The notes: generated by a model not told the origin, from the sequence alone. A stretch of 24,879 nucleotides of DNA from Gemmataceae bacterium (GCA_947490035.1 CANLGS010000004.1:1-24879), one strand, 5' to 3'. Shown: positions 1 to 7,806, counted from the stretch's first letter. Made by a program: numbers and translations.

Positions 1-727
1 GACTGCACGAACTCCGCGATCATCTTGTCGTGGTTGCTCGACATGTTGTCCAGGTGCCGCATGTACTTCGCGAGCGGCTGCGCCATGTACGCCCACGTGT
101 AGCGGTGCGCCATGCGGAGCCACAACTCCCAGTCGGCGGCGCCGCACAGCTTCGGGTCGAAGCCGCCGGTCGCGGCGAACGCTTCGCGGCGAACGATGGT
201 CGCGCCGATGAACACCGGGTTGCGGACCGCCATGCGGCGGAAGAACGGGTTGCGTTGAGGATGCGAAAGCCCGGTTCCGGCTCGCGGTGCGGCAGCCGGA
301 AGAACGCCTCCTGACCCGCGGACTCGATCCACGACACGTAGCCTTCCTGCGGGTTCCCCATCTTGGCTTCCGCGAACAGGGCATCTATTTCGGGGTGCAT
401 TTCGAGGAACTTCACCGCGTGCGCCGGCGCGTCGGGAAGCCATTCGTCGTCGCAGTCGAGGAAGCCGACGTAGCGCCCGCGGCTCACGGCGAAGGCCGCG
501 TTGCGCGCGGTCGCTGGCGTGCCGCTGTTCGGCTGCCACAGGTACTTCGCGCGCGGGTCGGTCGCGGCGACGACTTCGCGCGTGTCGTCCGTCGAGCCGT
601 CGTCGGAGACGATGATTTCGAGGTCCGGCGCGCCGCTGGCGCGGAGCGCGACGAGGCAGTCGCGGACGTACCCGGAGCGGTTGTACGTCGGAATGATGAC
701 GGTCAGTGACACCGGGTTGTCACTCAT
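1..727 (-). pseudogene. Family 2 glycosyltransferase, frameshifted, 3' end off the window
   Basis: Would transfer a sugar from a nucleotide-sugar donor in cytoplasmic assembly of an exopolysaccharide. The ATG at 727-725 opens a GT-A fold N-terminus: TVIIPTYNR near residues 8-16, then VSDDGSTDDT (donor site) and GFLDCDDEW (DxD-like metal site). Reading is normal to FRILN near position 255. There the frame changes, and the expected family sequence (FFRRMAVRNPVFIG, then GGFDPKLCGAADWELWLRMA) resumes one base over and runs to the left edge. Restoring one G after position 254 on the plus strand gives a continuous FRILNRNPFFRRM, so this is a one-base deletion. The start overlaps the upstream glycosyltransferase stop by 8 bases, so the two were co-translated. 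The family is certain. Whether the break is biological or a sequencing error cannot be settled here. Confidence 0.85.
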
Positions 728-1824
728 GCGCGGCGGCCTCCGCGGGCTGTGGCACGCGGCCGGGGAACTCACGGTGGAACCACCCCGCGACCGGGCGCAC
801 GACTTCGCCCCACGGCACGCGGTCCGCGATCCGCCGCGCCGCGCGATGGCGTTCTTGCACGTCGCCGGCGAAGAACGCCCGCACCGCGTCCGCGAGGCCC
901 GCAGCGGAACCGATGGGGAAGCACACGCCGGCGTCCGGTTCCGGTGCGAGTGCCCGTCGGAAGTACGGCAGGTCCGAGGCGACGAACCCGCGGCCGAGCG
1001 TGGCGGTCGTGAGCAGACTGCCGCTGCCGGTGATCTTCGCGTAGGGCAGCAGGCAGCAGGAAGCAGTCGCACGCGGCGAACAGGTCGCTCACCACCTGGT
1101 CCGACTGGCTTTCGAGCAGGAGCGTGGCGTTCGCGGCTTCGGCCGCGGTGCGACGCAGCCCGTCCGCGAACGCCGGGTCCGGCGGGCGACCCGCGACGAC
1201 GAGGTGGTACTCCGGGCCGAGTTGCTACACCGCTTCGATGGCGAGATCGAACCGCTTGTACGGGCGGATGTTCCCCTGGCAGAGCAGCACGCGCCGGGCA
1301 GGGTCGATGCCGAACTTGGCGAGCGTCCCCGCGCGCGGCGCGGCGGTCGGGAACACGCCGTCGTAGTTCCCGTGTTCCATGACGCACACGCGCTCGCGTG
1401 CGCCGCCGAACCGCTGCACGAACTGCTCCGCGGCCCACTCGTCGTGAACGATGCACAGGTCCGCGCGGCGCGCGAGCAGCCGGTAGCCGAACTCGTCGAG
1501 CCGGCCGCTGCCCTCGTGGTGCTCCACGTCGTGCAGCGTCCAGATCACGCGAATGCCGAGCGAGCGGGCGAGCCGCAGGTACTTCCAGAACCCCGCGAGG
1601 CCGCGCGCCCGCGCCCACGCCGACGACCCGCGACACCGCCAGATTTGCTCCGGCGCCCATTGAATGTGAATCGCGTTAATGCGACCCGCGTTCGCGCGCA
1701 GGAACGCGTCCTGAATCTCGCACGGCGGGCCGAGGCGGATGCCGTACCCGGCCAGCGCCCGGTGGTAGAGCGACAGGTACGCGTTCTCGCACGGCAGGTT
1801 CGGCCAACTTGAGAAGGTAATCAC
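720..1824 (-). pseudogene. GT-B (GT4-like) glycosyltransferase, nonsense plus frameshift
   Basis: Remnant of a cytoplasmic GT-B glycosyltransferase of polysaccharide assembly. It starts at GTG 1824-1822, overlapping the methyltransferase stop (GTGA). The N-terminal domain has VIWTLHDVEHHEG and a linker ending LLCQGNIRPYKRFDLAIEAV, typical of the GT4 donor-domain entry. An in-frame TAG (plus-strand cta, 1225-1227) follows at once. The same frame then continues QLGPEYHLVVAGRPPDPAF to CDCFLLP. There a tandem copy of a 7-base unit (1047-1060) shifts the frame, and YAKITGSGSLLTTATLGRGF resumes one frame over, with the C-terminus ending at 720. TAG is one substitution from CAG. Two independent lesions of different kinds argue for a real pseudogene. 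The specific sugar is unknown. Confidence 0.85.
1047..1060. repeat. 7-bp tandem duplication causing a frameshift
   Basis: Plus-strand cagcagg occurs twice head to tail (1047-1053 and 1054-1060). Removing one copy restores the glycosyltransferase reading frame and a typical CDCFLLPYAKITGSG sequence, so the duplication is the frameshifting lesion, most simply made by slipped-strand mispairing. Confidence 0.85.
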
Positions 1825-2766
1825 GTTTGCGCCTCCGCGCCGCGCCGGCGGCGGAACACGAGGTTCAACATCTGCGCGTCCGGCCATGCGGGGTCCAGCG
1901 GCGGCAAGTGCGAATCGACGGCTTCATACGCGACCGGTGCGGTCGTGCCGTCGTGCCCGATCAGGTGGCAGTCGAAGCCGCGCGCGGAACCAGTCGAGGT
2001 ACGCGGCCGGGTCGCCGCCGGCGTTGCGGATGCCGATCGGCGATTATTCCGTGAGGACCGCGCCCGGCTTGTCGGCGGTGACGATGCCGTCCAGCCCCGC
2101 GACGACGTGCGGTTCGTAGCCCTGCACGTCGATCTTGATGAAGTCGGGCGCGGGCCAGCGGTTCGCGGTGAACAGGTCGTCGAGGCGCACGACCGGTACC
2201 TCGACGCACGCGCGCCCGGCGGAATCGGCGTCCGCGTAGAGGCGGTGGTCGCCGAGGTTGCCGACCGCTTTGAAGAGCTTCGCGGTACCCGGCGCGGCGC
2301 CCGCCGCGGCATTCACGGCGACCGCGTGCGTTCGCGCGTTTGTTCGCAGGTTTCCGCGCAAGAGAGCGAAGTTGTACGGTTCTGGTTCGACCGCGATCAC
2401 GCGCCCGGATTCGCCCACGAGTTTCGCCGCAAGCGTCGCGAGGTAGCCGAGGTTCCCGCCCACGTCGAGGTAGGTCATTCCGGGTTTGAGTGAATCGCGA
2501 AGCACGGCGGCTTCCGGTTCCTCGTAGCGGCCGTGAACGAAAATCTTCCGCCCGACGCCGGTGTCTCGCAGATCGACGCGCAACCTGCCGTGCGCGACGC
2601 GCACCGTGCGCACCGGTTGTCCCAGCGCGACGAACTTGCGCGCGAGCCAGTCGCGCCGCGCGACCGGGTTCGTGGCGAGCGTGTCGGCCCACGCGCGCCA
2701 GTGCCACACCGGGCCGCGGACGCACGCCGGCACCGCCTTCTGATACGCTCGCGCGAACAGTGACAT
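1821..2766 (-). pseudogene. FkbM-family methyltransferase, nonsense plus frameshift
   Basis: SAM-dependent methyltransferase of the FkbM type, often found in polysaccharide and glycolipid clusters. The ATG at 2766-2764 has a GGAGG four bases upstream. Visible motifs are the SAM loop TYLDVGGNLGYLA, VIAVEPEPYNF (acidic end of strand 2), VVRLDDLF and DFIKIDVQGYEPHVV. At 2044-2046 (plus strand tta) an in-frame TAA follows VLTE. The same frame goes on as SPIGIRNAGGDPAAYLDWFRA until a CG run at about 1978-1986, where the frame changes (net loss of one CG unit, or one extra base). It then reads RGFDCHLIGHDG to the stop at 1821. With both lesions repaired, length and motif order fit the family. The stop removes the last quarter. 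The gene overlaps the downstream glycosyltransferase by GTGA. Confidence 0.85.
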
Positions 2767-2797
2767 CGAACCTCCGCCGTGCCGTTCTTCGGTTTTC

Positions 2798-2885
2798 GTA
2801 GGGTGGGTCCAGGCTTTGCGCAGACCCACCACGCACTTGCGATTGCGAAGACGGTGGGCCTGCGCAAAGCCTTGTCCCACCCTAC
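2798..2885. repeat. Intergenic palindromic repeat, 33-bp arms
   Basis: Arms 2798-2830 and 2853-2885 are inverted copies matching at 30 of 33 positions (gtagggtggg ... ctttgcgcag ... cccacc), with a 22-base spacer. It sits between the ABC-transporter scar and the methyltransferase start. The form fits a REP-like or nonautonomous palindromic element. It could also form a strong hairpin in the operon transcript. Confidence 0.85.
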
Positions 2886-2911
2886 AAGAATCACGCGACC
2901 AGTGACGCGAC

Positions 2912-3360
2912 TCACCCAGTGCGCTCCTCGGTCCACTCCAGCAGCGGCGTAACGACACCGAGCCGGCCTTCGATCTGTTGAAGCGAACCGATGGCCGACA
3001 CCTCGAAGTCCAGTACCGATTCGAGCAGGTCGTGGCTGCGGTCGCCGACCTGGTTCGCCGCGACGAGCAGGTGATAGCGGCCCGGCACGACGCCGAACGC
3101 GAGCGCCATCGCCGCGAGTAGCGCCGACGCGATGACGAGGTCGAACCGCCGCTGACCGTCCTCGAACCGCAGAGCGGCTGCGCGACCGCCAAGCCGAGGC
3201 CGAAGACCGTCTGCTTGTACCGCACCTTGATGTCGCGCAGCGCGAGGAAGAAGAGCAGTTCGCGGTACCGCCACAGCTCGCCCAGGTCGGGCAGCGCCCA
3301 CCCGCTCTGCGGTTCGAGGACGGTCAGCGGCGGTTCGACTTGCGCGTCAGGCGACACCAT
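2912..3360 (-). pseudogene. Polysaccharide ABC exporter scar: permease 5' end joined to ATPase 3' end
   Basis: An intact locus would encode an inner-membrane ABC-2 permease and its Wzt-like ATPase, exporting polysaccharide from the cytoplasm. From ATG 3360-3358 the first 60 or so codons are a permease N-terminus: ELWRYRELLFFLALRDIKVR, then YKQTVFGLGLAVAQP. At about 3177 this runs into an inverted copy of the gene's own 5' end (3140-3177 mirrors 3302-3339). In another frame follows LVIASALLAAMALAFGVVPG, resembling a later permease membrane helix, and then without a break GRYHLLVAANQVGDRSHDLL and DFEV, resembling the Wzt substrate-binding C-terminal domain, ending at 2912. Most of both genes, including the Walker motifs, is missing. 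The permease start is secure. Assignment of the distal pieces is inference from motif resemblance. Confidence 0.7.
3140..3339. repeat. 38-bp perfect inverted repeat flanking the permease fragment
   Basis: Plus-strand 3140-3177 is the exact reverse complement of 3302-3339, with 124 bases between. The right copy is the authentic permease 5' coding region (EPPLTVLEPQS). The left copy interrupts the permease coding sequence in the wrong orientation, so it is the secondary copy, as expected from a fold-back template switch or an inversion with duplication. Confidence 0.9.
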
Positions 3361-3387
3361 AACCCTCTACATAGCACACACGTCTCG

Positions 3388-3497
3388 GGTAGGTGCCGCG
3401 AGCCGAGCGGCACGGCCGCCCAACTCGAAACGCTGCAAGAATGTCCGTCTCGCTTCCACGCATGCTCGCCCGTGCCGCTCGGCAAGCGGCACCTACC
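3388..3497. repeat. Intergenic palindromic repeat, 28-bp arms
   Basis: Arms 3388-3415 and 3470-3497 are inverted copies matching at 26 of 28 positions (ggtaggtgccgc ... ccgagcggcacgg). The element fills the gap between the VanZ-like stop and the permease start. It is unrelated in sequence to the repeat at 2798-2885. It could act as a hairpin in the operon mRNA. Confidence 0.85.
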
Positions 3498-3501
3498 GAA
3501 A

Positions 3502-4983
3502 CTACAAGACACGCGCACGACTTGCTGCCACAACCCCGAGCGCCGCGCCGAAGCCGCCGAGCAGCACGTCGGTGGCGCACGGCGTGTGCGCGTCGTACCA
3601 CCGCTGCCCGCTCTCGAAGAATCCCGACACGAACACGCCCAGCACGGCGGCGAGGGCCACGGCCGCGCGCACCGAGCCGGGCGCGCCCCGTCGCGAGCGC
3701 GGCGGCAGGCGCCACGCGGCCACGATCACGCCCAGCAGCCCGAACAGCACCAGCTTCGTCAGCATCTCTTCGAGCGTGAACAACGGGTCGCCGCTCTCGA
3801 ACGGCAGCCCCGGCATCCAGTCGAACGGGCGCGGCGTTTCGAGCCTTACCGCGCCCGGTTGCGATTGCGTGACGGGCGTCATCCCCGCGAACCACACCAC
3901 GCCCCAACTCAGCGCGAACGGAATCGCCAGTCCTTCGTGGTGAACCTGCCCGGCGTACCAGCCGCCCACCGCCGCGAGCGCGCCTACGAGCGCGTCCGTA
4001 GCGGACGGCGTGCGCGACTTTACCAGCAGTTGCACCGCTTCGAGGCACACGCCGACCGCGAAAGCCGCGAGCGCGACGCGGACAACACCCCACCCTTCCA
4101 CGCGGCCTTTCAATCGCGCCGCGAGCAGCCCGAGGGGGAAGTACAGCCCCACGAGTTTCGCCAGCTTCGCGATCTGCTTCCACCGGGCCTCGTCGTTCAG
4201 CCCGGTGAACTCGCCGAACGGCACGAACCGCGTACCGTCACGCAGTTTTCGGTACAGGTCGGCCGGGCTTGCGCTCACGTCAAAGGGCAGCGTCTGGATG
4301 AACGCGAGCAGAAGGAGGTACGCAATGAGCAGTTTGCCAACCGCGTTCACGTCGGACCGCTCCCACACGGCCCGCGCGCGGCCCGTAAACCGCTGGCCGA
4401 TCAACACCCACGCCGCCATTCCCGCAGCCGCGCCCAAACCCTGCGCGACGATGTCGGACGCGGAGCAGGTGCGCGTGAGCGTGTAGAGCTGCGCGTACTC
4501 GACCGCCGTGGTGAACAGCACGCACACCGGCAGCAGGAGCAACCCGACCTTCGCGGCCTTCGCGCGCGGCCAGTTGCGATCGACGCACACGAGGCCGAGG
4601 AGCGCGAAGCCGAGCGGCACGCCCAGCATCATGTTCGCGACCGCGTCCGACCGCGACGCGACGTTCACGCCCTCGGCCAGCACGCGGTCGAAGTCGTTCG
4701 TGCGCGGGCCGAAGCGGAACGGCACGAGGCTGCCGTACACGACGAACGCGGCCACGCCGACCACCGCACATGCGAACGCACGCCGGCCGGAGGCTTTGCT
4801 TGCCCTCTCCCCTTGCGGGAGAGGGTGGGCGGCGCTTCGCCGACCGGGTGAGGGGTGAAGCTCCACGCGTGTGTTGCTCCCCAGCCCACCCGCGTTGGTC
4901 AGCGCCCCCTCACCCGTCGGCGAAGCGCCGCCACCCTCTCCCGCGAGGGGAGAGGGGCAAGACAAACCGGACTCCTCGCTCAA
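3502..4983 (-). CDS. VanZ-like multi-pass membrane protein with three VanZ motifs
   Basis: About 493 residues, an integral membrane protein whose function is not known for this architecture. VanZ domains occur in teicoplanin-resistance VanZ and in many exopolysaccharide/exosortase loci. The signature (acidic residue and Gln, then a Ser/Thr-Ala-Ser/Thr-Asp turn, then a Gly/Ala-rich helix) occurs three times: EYAQLYTLTRTCSASD near residue 161, LEAVQLLVKSRTPSATD near 316, and FESGQRWYDAHTPCATD near 457. Each is preceded by hydrophobic helices. SLVPFRFG near residue 83 is the usual first VanZ loop. The start is uncertain: TTG 4983-4981 overlaps the exosortase stop (TTGA), but the first ~65 codons are then a palindromic repeat (4800-4960). 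A GTG just after the repeat is possible but would give a very short leader. This is the only unbroken gene in the left third. Confidence 0.75.
   Translation of the reverse strand: MSEESGLSCPSPLAGEGGGASPTGEGALTNAGGLGSNTRVELHPSPGRRSAAHPLPQGERASKASGRRAFACAVVGVAAFVVYGSLVPFRFGPRTNDFDRVLAEGVNVASRSDAVANMMLGVPLGFALLGLVCVDRNWPRAKAAKVGLLLLPVCVLFTTAVEYAQLYTLTRTCSASDIVAQGLGAAAGMAAWVLIGQRFTGRARAVWERSDVNAVGKLLIAYLLLLAFIQTLPFDVSASPADLYRKLRDGTRFVPFGEFTGLNDEARWKQIAKLAKLVGLYFPLGLLAARLKGRVEGWGVVRVALAAFAVGVCLEAVQLLVKSRTPSATDALVGALAAVGGWYAGQVHHEGLAIPFALSWGVVWFAGMTPVTQSQPGAVRLETPRPFDWMPGLPFESGDPLFTLEEMLTKLVLFGLLGVIVAAWRLPPRSRRGAPGSVRAAVALAAVLGVFVSGFFESGQRWYDAHTPCATDVLLGGFGAALGVVAASRARVL
4800..4960. repeat. Palindromic repeat, ~55-bp imperfect arms, inside the VanZ-like 5' end
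   Basis: Left arm about 4800-4855 (ctctccccttgcgggagag ... ggcgcttcgccgaccgggtgagggg) and right arm about 4906-4960 are imperfect inverted copies around a 50-base centre. It begins some 20 bases after the exosortase stop. It is open in the VanZ-like frame and would be translated as CPSPLAGEGGGASPTGEG. It probably inserted between or into the start of these genes. Confidence 0.85.
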
Positions 4984-6010
4984 CGCGGCACCCTCTTCGG
5001 CGCGAGCGGGGCCGGCTTCGCGGGCTGTGCGGTCCCGCCCTTTTCCGGCGGCAGCGCGGTCATGATCAGGTGCGCCGGCTTCGCGGTCGCCTTGTGCATC
5101 TCCTCGCGGCTCGCCCGTCCGCCGGTGTTCACGAACACCCAGTCGAGGAGTTTCAACTCGCCCCACAGGATTGCGAGCGCCAGCGGCATCATCATCCACC
5201 CGGCGAAGTCGTGGAACACGCGGTCGCCGAGTTCCTTGCCGGCCTCGTTGTACAGCACGCCGGTGAGGACGATCCGCAGCACGTTCGACAGCACCGCGAC
5301 CGGCACGGCCGAAACGAGGATGAGCGTCCGGTCGAACCACGGCCGCTTCACCAGCAACGCCATGCCGGTGGCGAGCGCGGCGAACGTGAGCAACATGCTC
5401 AACCCGCTGCACGCCTCTTCGACGCGCAGCACGTGGTCCTTGACGTGCAGGACGATCCCCTCGCGGTACGTCGGGTAGCCGACGGTCTGGAGGAGGAACT
5501 CGGAGGCGATGGACGCGATCATCTGGAGTTCCCAGCCGAGCGCGACCTCCGCCCGGTACGGCAGCGGGAACATGAACATCAGGAACGCCAGCGCCGGCCA
5601 CAGCCACCGCAGCGCCTTCCACCCGCCCAGCAGCAGGGTCACGCCGCACAGGTTCAGCACCAGCGACACGCCTTGCATCCACTCCTTCGCGATGTTGGTC
5701 TTCCCGAAGATGACGAACAGCACGATCCCCCCGCGATGAACGCCAGCCCCCACGGCTCCGGCCAGCGGAGGCGGTCCGGCGCCCACTCCCGCCACCGCCA
5801 CGCGAGGTACGCGGCGAAGACCGGCACCAGAAACCCGTGCGAGTAGTCGGGTTTCAGCCACTGAGTGAACGAGTATTGCATCAGTCCGGCGTAGACGAAC
5901 GTCAGCACCGCGACGAGCACGAGCATCGTCCCGGCCCAGGCCGGCGTGCGGATCACGTCGGCGGCGGGCGGGGCAACTGCCCGCGACGATGAGGAAGAGG
6001 CGCGACTCAC
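4980..6010 (-). pseudogene. Exosortase (EpsH-like transpeptidase), one-base frameshift in a G run
   Basis: Exosortases are inner-membrane cysteine transpeptidases that process proteins with C-terminal PEP-CTERM-like signals, usually in exopolysaccharide loci. The N-terminal part has PDYSHGFLVPVFAAYLAWRW, a classic exosortase segment. The C-terminal part carries the catalytic set: Cys in EEACSGLSML (near residue 200), Arg in SNVLRIVLTG (near 245) and His in HDFAGW (near 267), among about eight hydrophobic helices. The two halves are in different frames and meet at a run of six C on the plus strand (5727-5732). A seventh would give AFIAGGIVLFVIFGKTN. GTG 6010-6008, nine bases after a GGAGA, is my preferred start. 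ATG 6049 is the alternative and has no ribosome site. The coordinates span both halves. Confidence 0.85.
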
Positions 6011-6100
6011 GGTAGGCAGTCTCCAGCGAGCGGTGGGCGAATTCAACATATACCAGAATCGGCCGCCGCGGGGCAGGCCGACTGGTTTCTGGGTGTTCGA

Positions 6101-6170
6101 GTTGTGGTGCGGGCGTCCCGACTGCACACTCCTCAACCCCCCGATGCAGGCGGGACGCCCGCACCACAAT
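6101..6170. repeat. Intergenic palindromic repeat, 20-bp arms
   Basis: Arms 6101-6120 and 6151-6170 match as inverted copies at 19 of 20 positions (ttgtggtgcgggcgtcccg). A shorter inner stem (ctgca/tgcag, 6122-6149) extends the pairing. It lies between the divergent exosortase and FHA genes and resembles the other palindromes only in form. Confidence 0.85.
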
Positions 6171-6184
6171 CAACAGCCCCAAAC

Positions 6185-6251
6185 CCTAGGACACGTTCGC
6201 GGACGGCGATCCGGCAGAAAGTTCCCGCCCGGCGCGCGGGTGTGTCCTAGG
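6185..6251. repeat. 10-bp inverted repeat cctaggacac, 47-base spacer
   Basis: Perfect inverted copies cctaggacac at 6185-6194 and gtgtcctagg at 6242-6251 lie about 90 bases before the FHA gene start. They could be the ends of another small palindromic element or a paired operator. Nothing in the sequence decides between these. The spacer codes for nothing I recognise. Confidence 0.55.
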
Positions 6252-6337
6252 CTTGTGAGCCGGGGCTGGCGGAATACTCTGGCGGTGCCCGGCTTCGACA
6301 TTCGCCCAACTTTTTGTCCCGGTCAGGGCCACGGCCC

Positions 6338-7774
6338 GTGAGTGACCCTCTAATCGATCGGTTCGCGGACGCCTGCGGCGCGACCGCCCCGCTGAATTTG
6401 CGGGTCGATCTGGCCGGCGGGTGCCTATTGGCCGAAGGCTCGCTCGCCCAACCATTCACCCTCGTCGGCCGCGACGACTCCTGCGACGTCACCCTCTCCG
6501 ACCCCGATATCAACCCGCGGCACGCCTGGTTGCAGGTGCTCGGCGGGCGCGTGTTCGCCGTCGATCTGGGGAGCCGCACCGGGCTGAAGTGGCCGACGGG
6601 CGAGTGCGGCTCCGGCTGGCTCGACGTGGGCACGCCCGTCCGGGTCGGTCCGTTCCTGCTCCAACTGAATGCCCCGCTCGCCGACCGGGCCGGCGCGTTC
6701 CCCGCCACCTACAACCCGCTCGCCTCCGACGCGGGCGTCAAGGCGCGGCCCTCGGTCGTCCTGGAGTTCCGCAACGGGAAGCGGGCCAGAGACCGGTGGG
6801 CGGTGAGCCGGCTCATCACGCTCGTCGGCCGCTCGCCCGACTGCAAAATCCACCTGAACGCCGACGACATCTCCCCGTACCACTGCGGCCTCGTCTCCAC
6901 GCGCTCCGGGCTGTGGGTGGTGGACCTGTCCGGGCGCGGGGTGGTGGTCAACGGCGAGCGGATGCGGGTCGCCCCGCTGCCGGCCGCGGCCGAACTGTGG
7001 GTCGGCCGGTTCCTGATCGGGTGCCAGTACCAGACGCCGCCCGCGTCCGGCTCGCGCCCCACCCTGGTTTCGGCCGACCGCGGGACCGCGAACGCACCCG
7101 CGAAGAGCCTGCTGCGGTCGCCACCGGTCGCCGCCGGGCCGACGCGCCTCGCCGAAGACGAGGTCGAACTCGGCGCCGCGCCGGACGACGACGACCTGAC
7201 CGGCTCGCCCATCCTGGCCGACCCGTTCCGCCCGTGGGACGGGGCGAACGCGAGCGGGCCGCCGTCCCACGCCATCAGCGTGTCCGGTTCCGGCCCGACG
7301 CCCGGTGCCACCCCCGTTCCGGCCGACGGGCCGCTCGCGGGGTTGCTCGGCGCCCTGGGGATCGACCCCGCCGACGGGCCGCTCGCACCCCTCCTCCGGC
7401 AGATGGCCGACCTGCACGCCCGGACGGCCAACGAGTTCGACCAGTGGCTGGCACTGGCGGGCCAACTGCTCGGCCGGCTGACGCGCGAACAGGCGGCCGC
7501 GGTTCAAACCGAGTTCGCCCGGATCGGCGAGTTGACGGCCGAGATCGCGGTCCTCCAGTCGGAACTCGCGCGCCGGGCGCTCGACCCCGTCGCGCCGCCC
7601 GAAGGGGCGTCGCGGGTTCCATCAGGGCACGTCCCCAGTTCTGACACCCCGGCCCCCGCGCGGGCCGCGGATACCATCACGCCGCCGCCCGCGCGATCCC
7701 TGGACCGGCTGCACGCGATTCAACTGGAGCGCGGCGTCCGGTGGCAGGCGGTCGCAACCCTTCTCGCCGACTGA
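6338..7774 (+). CDS. Tandem FHA-domain protein
   Basis: About 478 residues, predicted cytoplasmic. FHA domains bind phosphothreonine peptides, so a role as reader or adaptor of Ser/Thr-kinase signalling is expected. FHA1 has FTLVGRDDSCDVTLSD near residues 39-54, NPRH and VDLGSRTG. FHA2 has ITLVGRSPDCKIHL near 160, ISPYHCG and VDLSGRGVVVNGERM. FHA2 keeps the usual Gly-Arg, Ser-x-x-His and Asn-Gly signature. FHA1 has Asn in place of the Ser before PRH and Thr-Gly in place of Asn-Gly, so its phosphopeptide binding may be weak. A Pro/Ala-rich linker follows, then a helical segment (GLLGALGIDPADG, then a coiled-coil-like FARIGELTAEIAVLQSELAR near 393-412). GTG 6338 is the likely start. TTG 6314 in the same frame is an alternative, and neither has a strong ribosome site. 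No kinase gene is adjacent. The closest one in the window is the fusion at 21122-24694. Confidence 0.85.
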   Translation: MSDPLIDRFADACGATAPLNLRVDLAGGCLLAEGSLAQPFTLVGRDDSCDVTLSDPDINPRHAWLQVLGGRVFAVDLGSRTGLKWPTGECGSGWLDVGTPVRVGPFLLQLNAPLADRAGAFPATYNPLASDAGVKARPSVVLEFRNGKRARDRWAVSRLITLVGRSPDCKIHLNADDISPYHCGLVSTRSGLWVVDLSGRGVVVNGERMRVAPLPAAAELWVGRFLIGCQYQTPPASGSRPTLVSADRGTANAPAKSLLRSPPVAAGPTRLAEDEVELGAAPDDDDLTGSPILADPFRPWDGANASGPPSHAISVSGSGPTPGATPVPADGPLAGLLGALGIDPADGPLAPLLRQMADLHARTANEFDQWLALAGQLLGRLTREQAAAVQTEFARIGELTAEIAVLQSELARRALDPVAPPEGASRVPSGHVPSSDTPAPARAADTITPPPARSLDRLHAIQLERGVRWQAVATLLAD

Positions 7775-7806
7775 CCCGAAGCGAGTCCGGGTCTGGAATC
7801 TCCCCC

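Noticed and set aside
20..1660. A 546-codon open frame on the minus strand across the first 1.6 kb
   Set aside because: It is a composite of two different glycosyltransferase genes; only parts of it (about 250-727 and a short GT-B stretch) read as real protein, the rest is Arg/Pro/Ala-rich out-of-frame translation.
2044..3360. A single 438-residue protein joining a permease start to a methyltransferase
   Set aside because: The middle is out-of-frame sequence through an intergenic palindrome; the methyltransferase has its own ATG and ribosome site at 2766.
3340..4851. Long plus-strand open frame opposite the VanZ-like gene
   Set aside because: Arg/His/Glu-rich antisense shadow typical of GC-rich DNA, with no domain; the minus strand shows membrane helices and VanZ motifs.
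2798..4960. CRISPR-like spacing of repeats in the left third
   Set aside because: The repeats are inverted and differ in sequence from each other; there are no direct repeats with uniform spacers.
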